Made by a program: the position numbers and the translations under genes
Source: JACWAE01 sp963847595
GTDB taxonomy: Bacteria > Chloroflexota > Dehalococcoidia > SZUA-161
Length of the DNA stretch: 64,000 bases
Direction: 5' to 3'
NCBI GenBank assembly: GCA_963847595.1
Contig: CAWKAJ010000002.1
Location: 1,426,001 to 1,490,000 of the forward strand
Notes under the pieces: generated by a model
The model's input: the letters and a program-made list of their open reading frames with translations, nothing else
What the model was told of the DNA's origin: nothing
Database searches by the model: none
In this document: positions 8,803 to 17,220 of the stretch, piece by piece
How positions within the stretch are numbered: position 1 is the stretch's first letter
How the letters are laid out: each line of letters opens with the position of its first letter

Positions 8803-9105
8803 CTAGGTAAGCACTTCTTTCAGCGCACTAGCCGCCGTGTAGACGCAGCCCACGCCGCAGATGTATTGGGCTACCCGCAGCGCCTCGGCGATTTCTTCCT
8901 TGGTTGCCCCGGCTTTTATGGCTTCTCGCGCCAGCGACTTGACGCCCTCAGGCGCTCCGTGTACCGCATCCAGCACCATGGCAATCAGAAGCTTTATTTT
9001 CCTGGGCAGGGCACCATCGGACAGCGCCAGGTCCCGGGTATCGTTGACCAAGCTCAGCAGTTTCGGGTCCAAATCTTCGTAGATCTTCAAAGGATGTTCC
9101 GCCAT
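8803..9105 (-). CDS. Carboxymuconolactone decarboxylase family protein
   Basis: The product (100 aa) has the single-domain CMD/AhpD-like helical fold. DGALPRKIKLLIAMVLDAVHG is followed by AGATKEEIAEALRVAQYICGVGC, where the two Cys are CxxxC-spaced in the position of the AhpD redox pair. Members act as peroxidatic or decarboxylase-type enzymes. A strong GGAGGT site precedes the ATG. It is the last gene of the minus-strand corrinoid/CoA-transferase cluster. Confidence 0.88.
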   Translation of the reverse strand: MAEHPLKIYEDLDPKLLSLVNDTRDLALSDGALPRKIKLLIAMVLDAVHGAPEGVKSLAREAIKAGATKEEIAEALRVAQYICGVGCVYTAASALKEVLT

Positions 9106-9168
9106 GTGACCACCTCCCTACAGATTTGTCGGTTATCTACTCCGCCTCAATGAAGCTGGCATTTACAA

Positions 9169-10482
9169 TCAAAACCTGAGTCTCTTTTGGGCTGCCTTGA
9201 GCAGGCCCTCTCTAAACTTGGGGTGTGCAACCTCAATGAGAGCCAGGGCGCGCTCCCTTTCATTAAGCGGCGCAAGGTTGGCTATACCCCACTCCGTCAC
9301 TACATACTGCGCGTAGTGCCTGGGCACGGTCACCCTTGCTCCCTGCGTCAGATAGGGCACAATGCGCGATTTCTGACCACCATCGTAGGTGCTGGGCATA
9401 ATGTTGATCGCCTTGCCCCCTTCAGACCAGTATGCCCCAATCACGAAGTCAAGCTGGCCACCCGGCCCAGACCGCATCGAATCGCCAAAGGACTCCGAGG
9501 CGATGGTCCCCACAAGGTCAACCTCGGCAGAGCCGTTTATGGCCACCAGGTTTTTCTCCTGGCACAGCAAGGGAATAGAGTTGGAATATGAAGCACAATA
9601 AAACTCGACCATGGGATTGTTGCCCAGAAAGTCGTAAAGCTCCTGGTCGCCAACGGTGAAGGCCGTGATAATCTTATTCGGATGAGTAGTCTTATATTTA
9701 CAATTGACAAGGCCCTTCTCCACAAGCAGGTGCGTGCCCTGGGGAGCCATCTCTGTATGAATCCCCAGGTCTTTGAGATCACTGTTTGCAATAAGTTTGG
9801 ATATCTGGCCCGGGACAGCGCCTATTCCTATCTGAAGACAATCCCTGTCCCTGAGCAGGCTTACCACGTTCGCTGCAATCTTTTTGTGCACCTCCGACGG
9901 CTCGGGAAGTGGAGGCGAAAATAGCGGTTCGTCTATCTCGACGAATTTAACAAACCGGCTCACGTGGTAGTGCGAATTGCCATAGGTATGCGGCATGTTC
10001 GGGTTGACCTCGCCGATAACCACAGCGCCTTGATCAATGATATCCGGTGTAAAGAACAGATCGAGCCCCAGCGATACATACCCGTGGTCGTCTGGAGGGC
10101 TGACCTGGGTGATGATGACCATCCTGCGGGGGTCAATCTCCTGTCGCTTTTTAGCCACATTGCCTACACTGGAGCTTTGGATGGGCAGAAAGGCTGTGAT
10201 GCCCTCATCATGTTGCCACATGGTAAGCAGGTTGTAGAAACCACACATCATATCGAAGGTTTCTTTGTACTCAGGTGCAAAAATTTTATAGGGATGAAAT
10301 ACAAGTGCATTGATGTACTGGATATCCTTGAGTTCATCCTTCCGGTCCGCGACTGCGTCCATTGCAGCGGTGGACGGCTCACCCAAGCCAATGGGAGTTA
10401 ACAGCCGGTCGCCCGATTTCACAACTCTGGCTGCCTGTTTGTGACTGCACAGCTTCGACCTGTATACATCTCTCCAATTCAT
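9169..10482 (-). CDS. Acetyl-CoA hydrolase/transferase family (4-hydroxybutyrate CoA-transferase-like)
   Basis: The product (about 437 aa) is a family I CoA-transferase of the acetyl-CoA hydrolase/4-hydroxybutyrate CoA-transferase type. It has LLTPIGLGEPSTAAMDAV at the N-terminus, GIGAVPGQISKLI mid-protein, and NGSAEVDLVGTIASES followed by SGPGGQLDF near the active-site Glu region. It exchanges CoA between acyl-CoA and a free acid. Translation is placed at 10482 (MNWRDVY), where GGGAGG is 6 bases upstream, rather than the longer frame to 10509. It lies downstream of the methyl-transfer genes, so it may activate or release an acid from the same pathway. Confidence 0.9.
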   Translation of the reverse strand: MNWRDVYRSKLCSHKQAARVVKSGDRLLTPIGLGEPSTAAMDAVADRKDELKDIQYINALVFHPYKIFAPEYKETFDMMCGFYNLLTMWQHDEGITAFLPIQSSSVGNVAKKRQEIDPRRMVIITQVSPPDDHGYVSLGLDLFFTPDIIDQGAVVIGEVNPNMPHTYGNSHYHVSRFVKFVEIDEPLFSPPLPEPSEVHKKIAANVVSLLRDRDCLQIGIGAVPGQISKLIANSDLKDLGIHTEMAPQGTHLLVEKGLVNCKYKTTHPNKIITAFTVGDQELYDFLGNNPMVEFYCASYSNSIPLLCQEKNLVAINGSAEVDLVGTIASESFGDSMRSGPGGQLDFVIGAYWSEGGKAINIMPSTYDGGQKSRIVPYLTQGARVTVPRHYAQYVVTEWGIANLAPLNERERALALIEVAHPKFREGLLKAAQKRLRF

Positions 10483-10568
10483 CTTGAACCTCCCTTCCCC
10501 AGAAGCCAATTTGCAAAGTCGGTTGAGCCCGCTGGGAGACCCCTAATAGCCCTGCGTTGTCTCTCTTT

Positions 10569-11423
10569 TTAATTTCCTTTCTGACTTCGTATATGGCGCA
10601 CGAAGCGCCGCGTGCGCCTGTCCCGGCCCAGGAAAATGTCGGCGGCCAGCAGGGCAAAGCGCAGCTCGGGGTAGGTGCCATCGGTAATGGGGACGTTCAT
10701 GCCCAGCACCGCCGCCACGGCTATGAAGCTGGCATTGAGCATGGCACGCGCCGGCATGCCAAAACTAACATTGCTGGCGCCGCCGGTGATGCTGTGCCCG
10801 GGGAACTCTTGACGCAGCCTCTGAATTGTCTCCAGGGTGACCCGGGCCGCCTGGTCATCTGCCCCCACCGACATGACTATGGGGTCAAAGACCACATCCT
10901 CACTGTTCACACCGGCCCGTATGGCTGCCTCCAGTATCTGATGGGCGACTTTCACCCGTTCCTCGGCAGAGCCGGGAATGCCCGCCGGCCCTATGCACAG
11001 CGCGATTACAGGTAAGCCGCGCTCGGCAACTATGGGGAGAATGTCCTCCAGCACAGCCCTCTCTCCGCTGATGGAGTTGACCAGTGGTCGTCCACTGGAC
11101 ACTGCCAAAGCAGCTTCCAGCGCTGCGGACACGCGGGTATCGATACAGAGCGGCACCGCTACAGCCTCCGTTACGGCCCGCACGACCTCGGGCAGGATAG
11201 TGACTTCGTCGATACCGATGCTGCCGGCATTGACATCTATGATGTCGGCGCCCGCCTCGACCTGTCGCTGCGCCTCCGCCGCGACATACGCCCAGTCACG
11301 GCTAGCCAGCGCCTGCTGCAGCCTCTTCCGGCCGCTGGGGTTGATGCGCTCGCCTATGGTCCTTATCTGCCCTGCGGGGTCAAGGCTCAGGGGATCGCCT
11401 TTGCCTTTAAGTAAGACGGTCAT
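10569..11423 (-). CDS. Pterin-dependent methyltransferase (methyl-THF:corrinoid, AcsE/MtrH-like)
   Basis: The product (284 aa) is a dihydropteroate-synthase-like TIM barrel. Pterin-binding landmarks are GERINPSGR (Asn), IDVNAG (Asp), LCIDTR (Asp), LVNSISGE and GGASNVSFGMPAR, the set seen in methyltetrahydrofolate:corrinoid methyltransferases. It would pass a methyl group between the corrinoid protein encoded upstream (12967-13602) and tetrahydrofolate, feeding the Wood-Ljungdahl methyl branch. An AAGGA site is 9 bases before the ATG. A three-hairpin repeat lies 48 bases upstream and separates it from the UroD-like gene. Confidence 0.9.
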   Translation of the reverse strand: MTVLLKGKGDPLSLDPAGQIRTIGERINPSGRKRLQQALASRDWAYVAAEAQRQVEAGADIIDVNAGSIGIDEVTILPEVVRAVTEAVAVPLCIDTRVSAALEAALAVSSGRPLVNSISGERAVLEDILPIVAERGLPVIALCIGPAGIPGSAEERVKVAHQILEAAIRAGVNSEDVVFDPIVMSVGADDQAARVTLETIQRLRQEFPGHSITGGASNVSFGMPARAMLNASFIAVAAVLGMNVPITDGTYPELRFALLAADIFLGRDRRTRRFVRHIRSQKGN

Positions 11424-11471
11424 TCAACCAGTCCTTTCAGTTAATTTGAGGTGGCATTTAATAATCCGTTT

Positions 11472-11564
11472 TCAACCCCCTTGATCCCCCAATCTTGGGG
11501 GAAGTTGAAACTGGGGGATACCCCCAGACCCCTAGCAAAGGGGCTTTGCCCCTCTGCACTCCCC
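11472..11564 (-). repeat. Three-hairpin repeat (R1)
   Basis: Minus-strand copy of the dispersed element: GGGGAGTGCAGAGGGG, hairpin GGGGCAAAGCCCC, hairpin GGGGGTATCCCCC, hairpin CCCCCAAGATTGGGGG, end AGGGGGTTGA. It points at the start of the methyltransferase gene (11423), 48 bases away. Confidence 0.85.
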
Positions 11565-11580
11565 AAGTACCTCGATGGGG

Positions 11581-11624
11581 CGATGAGATTGCTTCGTCCT
11601 TCGAATGAAGGACTCGCAATGACA
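11581..11624. repeat. Half copy of MITE-like element B
   Basis: GATGAGATTG and the terminal CTCGCAATGACA match the right half of the element at 4143-4241; the left half is missing. It contains the short palindrome TCCTTCGAATGAAGGA. Confidence 0.5.
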
Positions 11625-11664
11625 CCAAGACTGCACTCTGAACTCCCCATCAGTAGACGACCTC

Positions 11665-12954
11665 TTATTTCTTCTGTTCTCTAGCCTTGAATATGACGTC
11701 GGCTTCAGGCTGGCCCTTGAGCCAGTCGTCGAACGGCGTGAATTTGGGCGGCTCGACGGTTATCGCCGACAGGTCTTTGGCGATAGGGTAACGTCCCAAC
11801 TTATGCACTGCCTGAAGCGCCGTGTGGACGTTGACCGGCGGTGCGTCTGCCGGTACGTTGCCGATGAAGAACAGCAGCCCGCCGTCCCGCCCCATGATGT
11901 TTATCCACTCGCGTATCTTGTCCACAATCTGCTGGGGCTTGCTGTCGCGCACGAAGCGTCCGTTCAGCGAGGCATAGATGGGCAGCTTACGCCCCATTTT
12001 TTTATTCTTGACGGAATACTCCTGAACCCATCGCATATCCCAGTCCTGCGTGCGGCCCATGATGGTCATGGTCATGTTCATAGGCATCATCTTGCGCGCT
12101 ATGGTGAAGCACTTGAACATAATCTCCTTGTTGAACTTGGCGGGGTCTTCCTCGCAGTAATCAGCGGCGGCTACGCCTGCCCCCACCCGCATCTTCAGCT
12201 CCTTCTTGCCCCGCTCTTTCAATCGCATGGCGGAGGGAACGACCCACTCATCCACCATTTCGGGGGTCAGATTGGGGAAGGCAGCCCAGGCATCGGCGCC
12301 GAGGGACTGTTTGACGCCCGCCTTGGCCTGCGCCTTGAGATAGGGGAAGATAGCCTTGTTCTCGGCGTAGTCGAATAGCTCTTTGGCAAATGCCGGGTCT
12401 TTGCGCAGCGCCCGCACCGCTTTAGGATAGCCTGTTGCCAGGCAGATGAAGCTGAACGGAGAGCAGAAGAGGCCGTTGCCGAAGACCCCCAGGCCCTTCG
12501 TCGCGCTCAGGCGCGCAATCTCCACCCCTACGGGAATACGGCCCTTCGTGGGGTCGAGCGCTCCCAATTTATCGAGGTCGGCCCGCTCTTTGATCAGCGG
12601 CTGGTTGGTGTCCACCGTGGGCATGCCGTAGTCGCTGTAGACCATCTTGGCTCCCAGGGCTTCGACCTCGAAGTTATAGTTGTCCGCGGTAATCATGGGT
12701 GCATCGAAGTCATACCAGCGTTCCACAGCCATTTCCACGTCCACCAGCAGCTCCGCATCGTAGTAATATTTGCGTGCCGGCACCTTGGCCACTGTCATGG
12801 CGTGGTCATGAATCTGCGGCGCCAGAAACGGGACCATATCGCCGTGTCTGCCCATCAAAGTGGCGAACACGCGCGCACCGGGGCTCAGCTTACCTACGGG
12901 CAGGATGTTGCCATAAATCAGTCCACGAACTATTTCCAGCATAGGATTCGCCAT
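11665..12954 (-). CDS. Uroporphyrinogen decarboxylase/MtaA-like methyltransferase
   Basis: The product (429 aa) falls in the UroD/MtaA/CmuA superfamily, with segments such as APMITADNYNFEVEALGAK, FGNGLFCSPFSFICLATG, and a C-terminal FFIGNVPADAPPVNVHTALQAV. With the corrinoid protein gene 12 bases upstream it most likely transfers a methyl group to or from a corrinoid protein. MtaA/MtbA enzymes bind zinc through a C-terminal His-x-Cys plus Cys; no Cys occurs in the last 150 residues here, so metal binding must differ or be absent. A GAGGGG site precedes the ATG. The methyl donor is unknown. Confidence 0.85.
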   Translation of the reverse strand: MANPMLEIVRGLIYGNILPVGKLSPGARVFATLMGRHGDMVPFLAPQIHDHAMTVAKVPARKYYYDAELLVDVEMAVERWYDFDAPMITADNYNFEVEALGAKMVYSDYGMPTVDTNQPLIKERADLDKLGALDPTKGRIPVGVEIARLSATKGLGVFGNGLFCSPFSFICLATGYPKAVRALRKDPAFAKELFDYAENKAIFPYLKAQAKAGVKQSLGADAWAAFPNLTPEMVDEWVVPSAMRLKERGKKELKMRVGAGVAAADYCEEDPAKFNKEIMFKCFTIARKMMPMNMTMTIMGRTQDWDMRWVQEYSVKNKKMGRKLPIYASLNGRFVRDSKPQQIVDKIREWINIMGRDGGLLFFIGNVPADAPPVNVHTALQAVHKLGRYPIAKDLSAITVEPPKFTPFDDWLKGQPEADVIFKAREQKK

Positions 12955-12966
12955 CGTTCACCCCTC

Positions 12967-13602
12967 CTACAACTTAAGTGCTTTCTGCATGGCATCCAGG
13001 GCGTCTTTGCCCCAGGCATCGGCGCCGACCTGGTCGGCAAACTCCTGGCTGGTGGGCACGCCGCCCACCATGACCTTGAGCTTGCGGCGCAGGCCCTGTT
13101 TCTCCAGCTCAGCGATGATACCCTTCATCTCCAGCATCGTGGTGGTCATGTACGCTCCCAGGCCGATGATATCCGGCTTCTGCTCCCGGGCAGCGTCAAT
13201 AAACTTCTGCAACGGCACATCGATGCCGAGGTCAATGACCTCGAACCCGGCCGATGTCAGCATGGCGATGACCAGGGCCTTGCCCAGGTCGTGGACATCC
13301 CCCTGGACAACCCCGATGACTATCTTCTTGCCTTTTCGAGCGCCTTCCTTACCTTCCAGGCGGGGCTTGAGGATAGCCATCGCTGCTTTGAAGGCGTCGG
13401 CCGCCATGATTACGTCCGGCAGGAAGTACTCATTAGCCTTCCACAGCTCGCCTGCCTTGCTGATGCCAGCTACTATGCCCCGCTGCATGACCTCTGTCGG
13501 GGGCAAGCCGGCTTTCAGCGCCTCCTCGACTCGCTTGACGGCTTCCTCCTCCTCGCCCTCCGTGATCGCCTTGCTTATAACTTTATAGAGTCCCTCTCCC
13601 AT
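12967..13602 (-). CDS. Corrinoid (cobalamin)-binding methyltransferase protein
   Basis: The product (211 aa) has the two-domain layout of MtaC/MtbC/MetH corrinoid proteins. A helical cap (residues 1-88) contains EEALKAGLPPTEVMQRGIV. The B12 domain has GDVHDLGK, with His104 as the lower axial cobalt ligand. IGLGAYMTTTM and MVGGVPTSQEFADQVGADAW complete the signature. It carries the methyl group between the UroD-like and pterin-dependent methyltransferases. AGGGGGT lies 6 bases before the ATG, the same variant ribosome site that ends the dispersed repeats. It is the first gene of the minus-strand cluster. Confidence 0.95.
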   Translation of the reverse strand: MGEGLYKVISKAITEGEEEEAVKRVEEALKAGLPPTEVMQRGIVAGISKAGELWKANEYFLPDVIMAADAFKAAMAILKPRLEGKEGARKGKKIVIGVVQGDVHDLGKALVIAMLTSAGFEVIDLGIDVPLQKFIDAAREQKPDIIGLGAYMTTTMLEMKGIIAELEKQGLRRKLKVMVGGVPTSQEFADQVGADAWGKDALDAMQKALKL

Positions 13603-13716
13603 GTGGTACCCCCTTTCCCGTGATAATAATACACCCGGGCTGCAAATCAGCCGGACGGCAGCCTTCTGAGCCGCAGCGGCCTCGCTTAAACAACAAAGCC
13701 TATTCTATAGATAGTA

Positions 13717-13749
13717 GTAGGGGCGTCCGCCAGTGGCGGACGCCCCTAC
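13717..13749. repeat. GTAGGGGC palindrome
   Basis: Perfect 33-bp palindrome: the outer GTAGGGGCGTCCGCC pairs with GGCGGACGCCCCTAC across a 3-base loop. It lies between the corrinoid operon and the flavoprotein gene that ends at 13789 on the same strand. Confidence 0.8.
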
Positions 13750-13788
13750 AAACACCTGTGTCAAGTCGGCAACTCAAGACAATTTCCT

Positions 13789-14460
13789 CTACACGTCAGG
13801 ATTACCTTTTAGCGACTTCTTCGAGCCTTTGGCAAACCTGGCTCCCATTTGAAAAGCTTTCTCGCAATCCCCGGGAAATACTTCCTTCCGGTGCTTCAGC
13901 TTCCTGTCCACTGATACCTCAAGCACGTCAGCAACAATCTTGGAGTAATCCTCGACGTGAAAAGTATCTGTGCTAATGATTGTCTCGGATGAGCCAAACA
14001 AAAAAGAGAATATCATCTGGTTGAACTTAATGATTTGGTCAATCGTCTTTATTTGTTCATCCTGGAGACCCATGGTATAAACAAAGCCCGTGTTAATCTT
14101 TTTGGGGAAATTAGATGAATAGTCACCGTAGTTGAGGTAGGGATACAAGCGTTCCACAAACATCTTCGCAGATGCGGTGATGGTCCCAAAGTAGATAGGA
14201 GAACCTACAAAAAAGGCATCGGATAGCTCGATTTTCTCGTAGAGCGGCGTCATATCGTCTTTGAGACTGCACCTTCCGTAGCTCTTCCCGCCACGTTTCT
14301 TGCAGTCGAAACAGGCCAGACACCCTCTCATGCTTAGCTTATTCAGTTGGATAAACTCTGTTTTAGCTCCTTGCGAAGCTGCTCCTTCTAGTGCTTTCTT
14401 GAGAAGCGTTGCTGTGGCGCCGTTTACCCTGGGACTGCCGTTGAATGCCACGATGTACAT
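13789..14460 (-). CDS. Flavodoxin-like NAD(P)H-dependent oxidoreductase (iron-sulfur flavoprotein type)
   Basis: The product (223 aa) opens with MYIVAFNGSPRVNGATATLL, the FMN-phosphate loop of the NADPH-dependent FMN reductase fold. CLACFDCKK then gives a CxxCxxC cluster typical of iron-sulfur flavoproteins, and FVGSPIYFGTITASAK forms the second FMN contact. Such proteins pass electrons between ferredoxin and small acceptors in anaerobes. An AGGGG site lies 8 bases upstream of the ATG. It is followed on the same strand by unrelated intergenic palindromes rather than by an operon partner. Confidence 0.9.
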   Translation of the reverse strand: MYIVAFNGSPRVNGATATLLKKALEGAASQGAKTEFIQLNKLSMRGCLACFDCKKRGGKSYGRCSLKDDMTPLYEKIELSDAFFVGSPIYFGTITASAKMFVERLYPYLNYGDYSSNFPKKINTGFVYTMGLQDEQIKTIDQIIKFNQMIFSFLFGSSETIISTDTFHVEDYSKIVADVLEVSVDRKLKHRKEVFPGDCEKAFQMGARFAKGSKKSLKGNPDV

Positions 14461-14537
14461 ATGTCATACCCCTGCCGCTATCATATCATATATGCGAGGC
14501 GCTCTCGACTAGTCCTCCATCTGAAGCCTCGACTTTG

Positions 14538-15077
14538 CTATTTTTGCTGAGCGCCTGCATATAGAAGGACTTCATCGATGCTTTTTCTGGGCAGGGGTTT
14601 CGGCTGTTCGTTACCATAGCCGACGGCAATCACGAAGGGAACGATGTAGTTTCGGGGAATATCCAGAACGTCCTTTATTTTATCCTTTTTCATCCAGCCC
14701 ACATAACAGGTGGCTAATCCCAGCTCGGTTGCCCTCAGGACCAGGAAAGCCGAAGCAATGGAGAGGTCCCTCAGCCCGCGATTCTCATTCTCTTCGCTCC
14801 AGCCTTTGATTCCCTGCCTGTACGATTGAAGGTCAGAGCAGCAGACTATCAGTACCGGCGCCTGGTACACGAAGTCTTGTTCAAAAATCTGGTTCTCTTT
14901 CAGCTTCTCCCTGGTCTCCTTGTCTTTTACAAGGTAATACCTGCACGGTTGTGCGTTACTTCCCGAAGGGGCCAGCCTCGCGGCATCAATCAGCTCTCGA
15001 ATCAAATCAAGAGGGACTTCCTTGCGTTGATATTTCCTTATGCTCCGCCTCTTCGATATCGCTTCTTTAACGTCCAT
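14538..15077 (-). CDS. Nitroreductase family protein
   Basis: The product (179 aa) starts with DVKEAISKRRSIRKYQRKEVP, the FMN-binding Arg/Ser motif of nitroreductases. It continues with RLAPSGSNAQPCRYYLV and ATELGLATCYVGWMKKDKI, and ends in a proline-rich YGNEQPKPLPRKSIDEVL tail. Members are FMN-dependent NAD(P)H oxidoreductases acting on nitroaromatics, quinones or flavins. An AGGTGA site lies 6 bases upstream of the ATG. Confidence 0.92.
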   Translation of the reverse strand: MDVKEAISKRRSIRKYQRKEVPLDLIRELIDAARLAPSGSNAQPCRYYLVKDKETREKLKENQIFEQDFVYQAPVLIVCCSDLQSYRQGIKGWSEENENRGLRDLSIASAFLVLRATELGLATCYVGWMKKDKIKDVLDIPRNYIVPFVIAVGYGNEQPKPLPRKSIDEVLLYAGAQQK

Positions 15078-15234
15078 ATCAGGTCACCTCTTGCATATCC
15101 TCACCGTAATGCACTGCCATTCTACACCATTTTCCCCGAAGCTGGCTCCCTTCTACATAGTTTCATTATCCTTGAGAGCCTCGCGAGTCCCATTTTGGAA
15201 CATAGTCGATGTGACGAAGCCGCTATCGGCAGCA

Positions 15235-15405
15235 TCACTTCTTGATTACTTTCTTAACCTGTTCCACCATCTCAGGGGACATATCCTTTATGTTGTGTAC
15301 CTTGCCGGCATGCTCCTTTATTTTCTTCAGGAGCTCGCCTTCGGTCTTTGCGGTTGCCTTCCAGTCATCGGTCATACCCATGTCCTTGCAAGCAAAAGAT
15401 GGCAT
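15235..15405 (-). CDS. DUF1059-like small protein (56 aa)
   Basis: The product begins MPSFACKDMGMTDDWKAT and continues with a lysine-rich helix ending VEQVKKVIKK. The start with a CKDMG motif, followed by EGELLKKIKEHAGKVH, matches the DUF1059 pattern of small proteins of unknown function. A perfect GGAGGT stands 7 bases before the ATG. It is easily missed because of its length. A 24-codon frame with its own ribosome site lies 67 bases upstream on the same strand. Confidence 0.85.
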   Translation of the reverse strand: MPSFACKDMGMTDDWKATAKTEGELLKKIKEHAGKVHNIKDMSPEMVEQVKKVIKK

Positions 15406-15472
15406 CGCTGTTCACCTCCTTTCCTCCCAATTGTGCGGAGTTCAAGCGCTCCACACCCTCCGCTCGGAACTG

Positions 15473-15547
15473 CTATTTGACTGACATGTCCGGCTGCAGG
15501 ATGCCGAATATGTTGCCTTCTTCGGCAAACCGGACACTATCTGCCAT
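15473..15547 (-). CDS. Very short ORF (24 aa) with ribosome-binding site
   Basis: ATG at 15547 has GGGAGG 5 bases upstream and opens a 24-residue frame rich in acidic and hydrophobic residues, ending DMSVK. It is either a micropeptide, a leader peptide for the DUF1059 gene 67 bases downstream, or the remnant of a truncated gene. There is no homology I can name. Confidence 0.3.
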   Translation of the reverse strand: MADSVRFAEEGNIFGILQPDMSVK

Positions 15548-15813
15548 GTTACCCTCCCGCGGATGAAAAAGTTATAAAATCCCGGAGTAAAAGCTTAAAA
15601 ATTTGTCACATTTTGGTCGACGGCCGACCAGTGCGCCCAGACTCACTCCATAAGCCTGATTCACCGCCTCCGTCGCACCCAATTGCCCGGGGCATCCCAA
15701 ATCACTTGCTTTGTGGCAGGCCCACTGCTACAATGCAGCCTACCTGTGAAGTCGAACTCTCAGGATATACTCGAAAAGCACTATATAATTGAGACATATC
15801 GGGGGTGAATGCG

Positions 15814-17202
15814 ATGGATGAGTCAGCAATAGCCGAAATTGTGCATAAGCAGCGCAGCTATTTCGACCTGGGGCACACGAGACCTATCTCGTTACGTATC
15901 AAACAGCTTCAAACCCTGAAACAAGCTGTCCTGGATAACGAGAAAAGAATATCGGCAGCATTATGGTCTGACATGCGAAAATCCGAATTTGAGGCTTACA
16001 CTACGGAGATAGAATGCGTTCTGTGCGAAACCAATCGTCATATAAAGAACTTCCAGTCATGGGCTAGACCGCAAAAAGTTCCAACTCCTTTGATTCACTT
16101 CCCCGCTTCAAGCTATGTCTACTCGGAGCCGTTTGGGGTAGTACTAATAATCGCCCCGTGGAACTACCCCTTTCATCTCACCATCCTTCCTTTGGTTGGT
16201 GCTATAGCGGCAGGCAACTGCGCCGTTCTGAAGCCGTCGGAAATCTCTCCTCATACCTCAGATGCTATTGCGGCCATGTTCAGGGAGAATTTCGACCCGT
16301 CATTTGTAGCCGTTGTCGAAGGCGACGCGAAAACAAGCCAAACGCTTCTATCACAGAAATTCGACTACGTTTTCTTCACCGGCGGCAGCAATATAGGCAA
16401 AATCGTGATGGAAGCCTGCGCCAGGAATCTCACGCCGGTAACGCTCGAGCTTGGCGGGAAAAGCCCCTGCATCGTAGACAGAGATATTAATGTCGAATAT
16501 ACAGCAAGACGGATAGTCTGGGGCAAATTCTTAAACGCAGGACAGACCTGCGTAGCCCCAGACTACCTTCTTGTGCACAAAGATGTGAAAGCGCAGCTCC
16601 TCGAATCCATGCGGAAATGTGCAGAGGAATTCTATAGCAAGAACCCGCTCCATAGTCCTGACTACGCCAGAATCGTCAATGAAATACATTTCAACCGTAT
16701 TCTGGGGCTCCTCAAAGAGGGCAACATTATTCTGGGCGGCGACACAAACAAGAATGAGCTCTATATAGCTCCCACAATTATCGATAACGTCTCATTGGAG
16801 CATAAGGTGATGCAGGAGGAAATTTTCGGGCCAGTTCTTCCTGTCATGGACTACGATGATTTGACTCAGGCTATCTCTTTAGTAAACCGGCTGCCCAAAC
16901 CGCTCTCGTTGTACTTCTTTTCTCGCAATAAGAAAAATCAAGACAGGATTCAAAGGGAGACCACCTCGGGCGGGCTTTGTATCAATGATGTTGTTAGCCA
17001 ACTGGTCACCAGTTATCTACCCTTCGGTGGAGTCGGCACCAGCGGTTTCGGCAATTACCATGGCAAGTCTAGCTTCGACACCTTCTCGCACAAAAAAGGG
17101 GTATTGAAGAGGTCTTTCTGGTTCGATATCAAGGCAAGATATCCTCCCTACGGAGGTAGACTTAAATTACTTAAGCGCGTGCTACCCTATGCTCTGCGGT
17201 AG
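15814..17202 (+). CDS. Aldehyde dehydrogenase (class 3-like)
   Basis: The product (462 aa) is an NAD(P)-dependent aldehyde dehydrogenase of the short class 3 / fatty aldehyde type. It shows IIAPWNYPFHLTILPLVGAI, VLKPSEISPHTS, FFTGGSNIGKIV, catalytic Glu in LELGGKSPC and catalytic Cys in AGQTCVAPDY, then a conserved PFGGVGTSGFGNYHGK. The long C-terminal tail with KARYPPYGGR matches enzymes that oxidise medium- and long-chain aldehydes. GGGGGTGA lies just ahead of the ATG at 15814; the GTG at 15805 overlaps that site. Confidence 0.95.
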   Translation: MDESAIAEIVHKQRSYFDLGHTRPISLRIKQLQTLKQAVLDNEKRISAALWSDMRKSEFEAYTTEIECVLCETNRHIKNFQSWARPQKVPTPLIHFPASSYVYSEPFGVVLIIAPWNYPFHLTILPLVGAIAAGNCAVLKPSEISPHTSDAIAAMFRENFDPSFVAVVEGDAKTSQTLLSQKFDYVFFTGGSNIGKIVMEACARNLTPVTLELGGKSPCIVDRDINVEYTARRIVWGKFLNAGQTCVAPDYLLVHKDVKAQLLESMRKCAEEFYSKNPLHSPDYARIVNEIHFNRILGLLKEGNIILGGDTNKNELYIAPTIIDNVSLEHKVMQEEIFGPVLPVMDYDDLTQAISLVNRLPKPLSLYFFSRNKKNQDRIQRETTSGGLCINDVVSQLVTSYLPFGGVGTSGFGNYHGKSSFDTFSHKKGVLKRSFWFDIKARYPPYGGRLKLLKRVLPYALR

Positions 17203-17220
17203 CGAAACTTGAGGGGTTGC

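Noticed and set aside
12802..13623. 273-codon plus-strand open frame
   Set aside because: Antisense to the corrinoid and UroD-like genes, which have full family motifs.
13603..13788. Possible cobalamin riboswitch ahead of the corrinoid protein gene
   Set aside because: The conserved B12-box and GGTG-type core segments were not found; the structure there is a GTAGGGGC palindrome.
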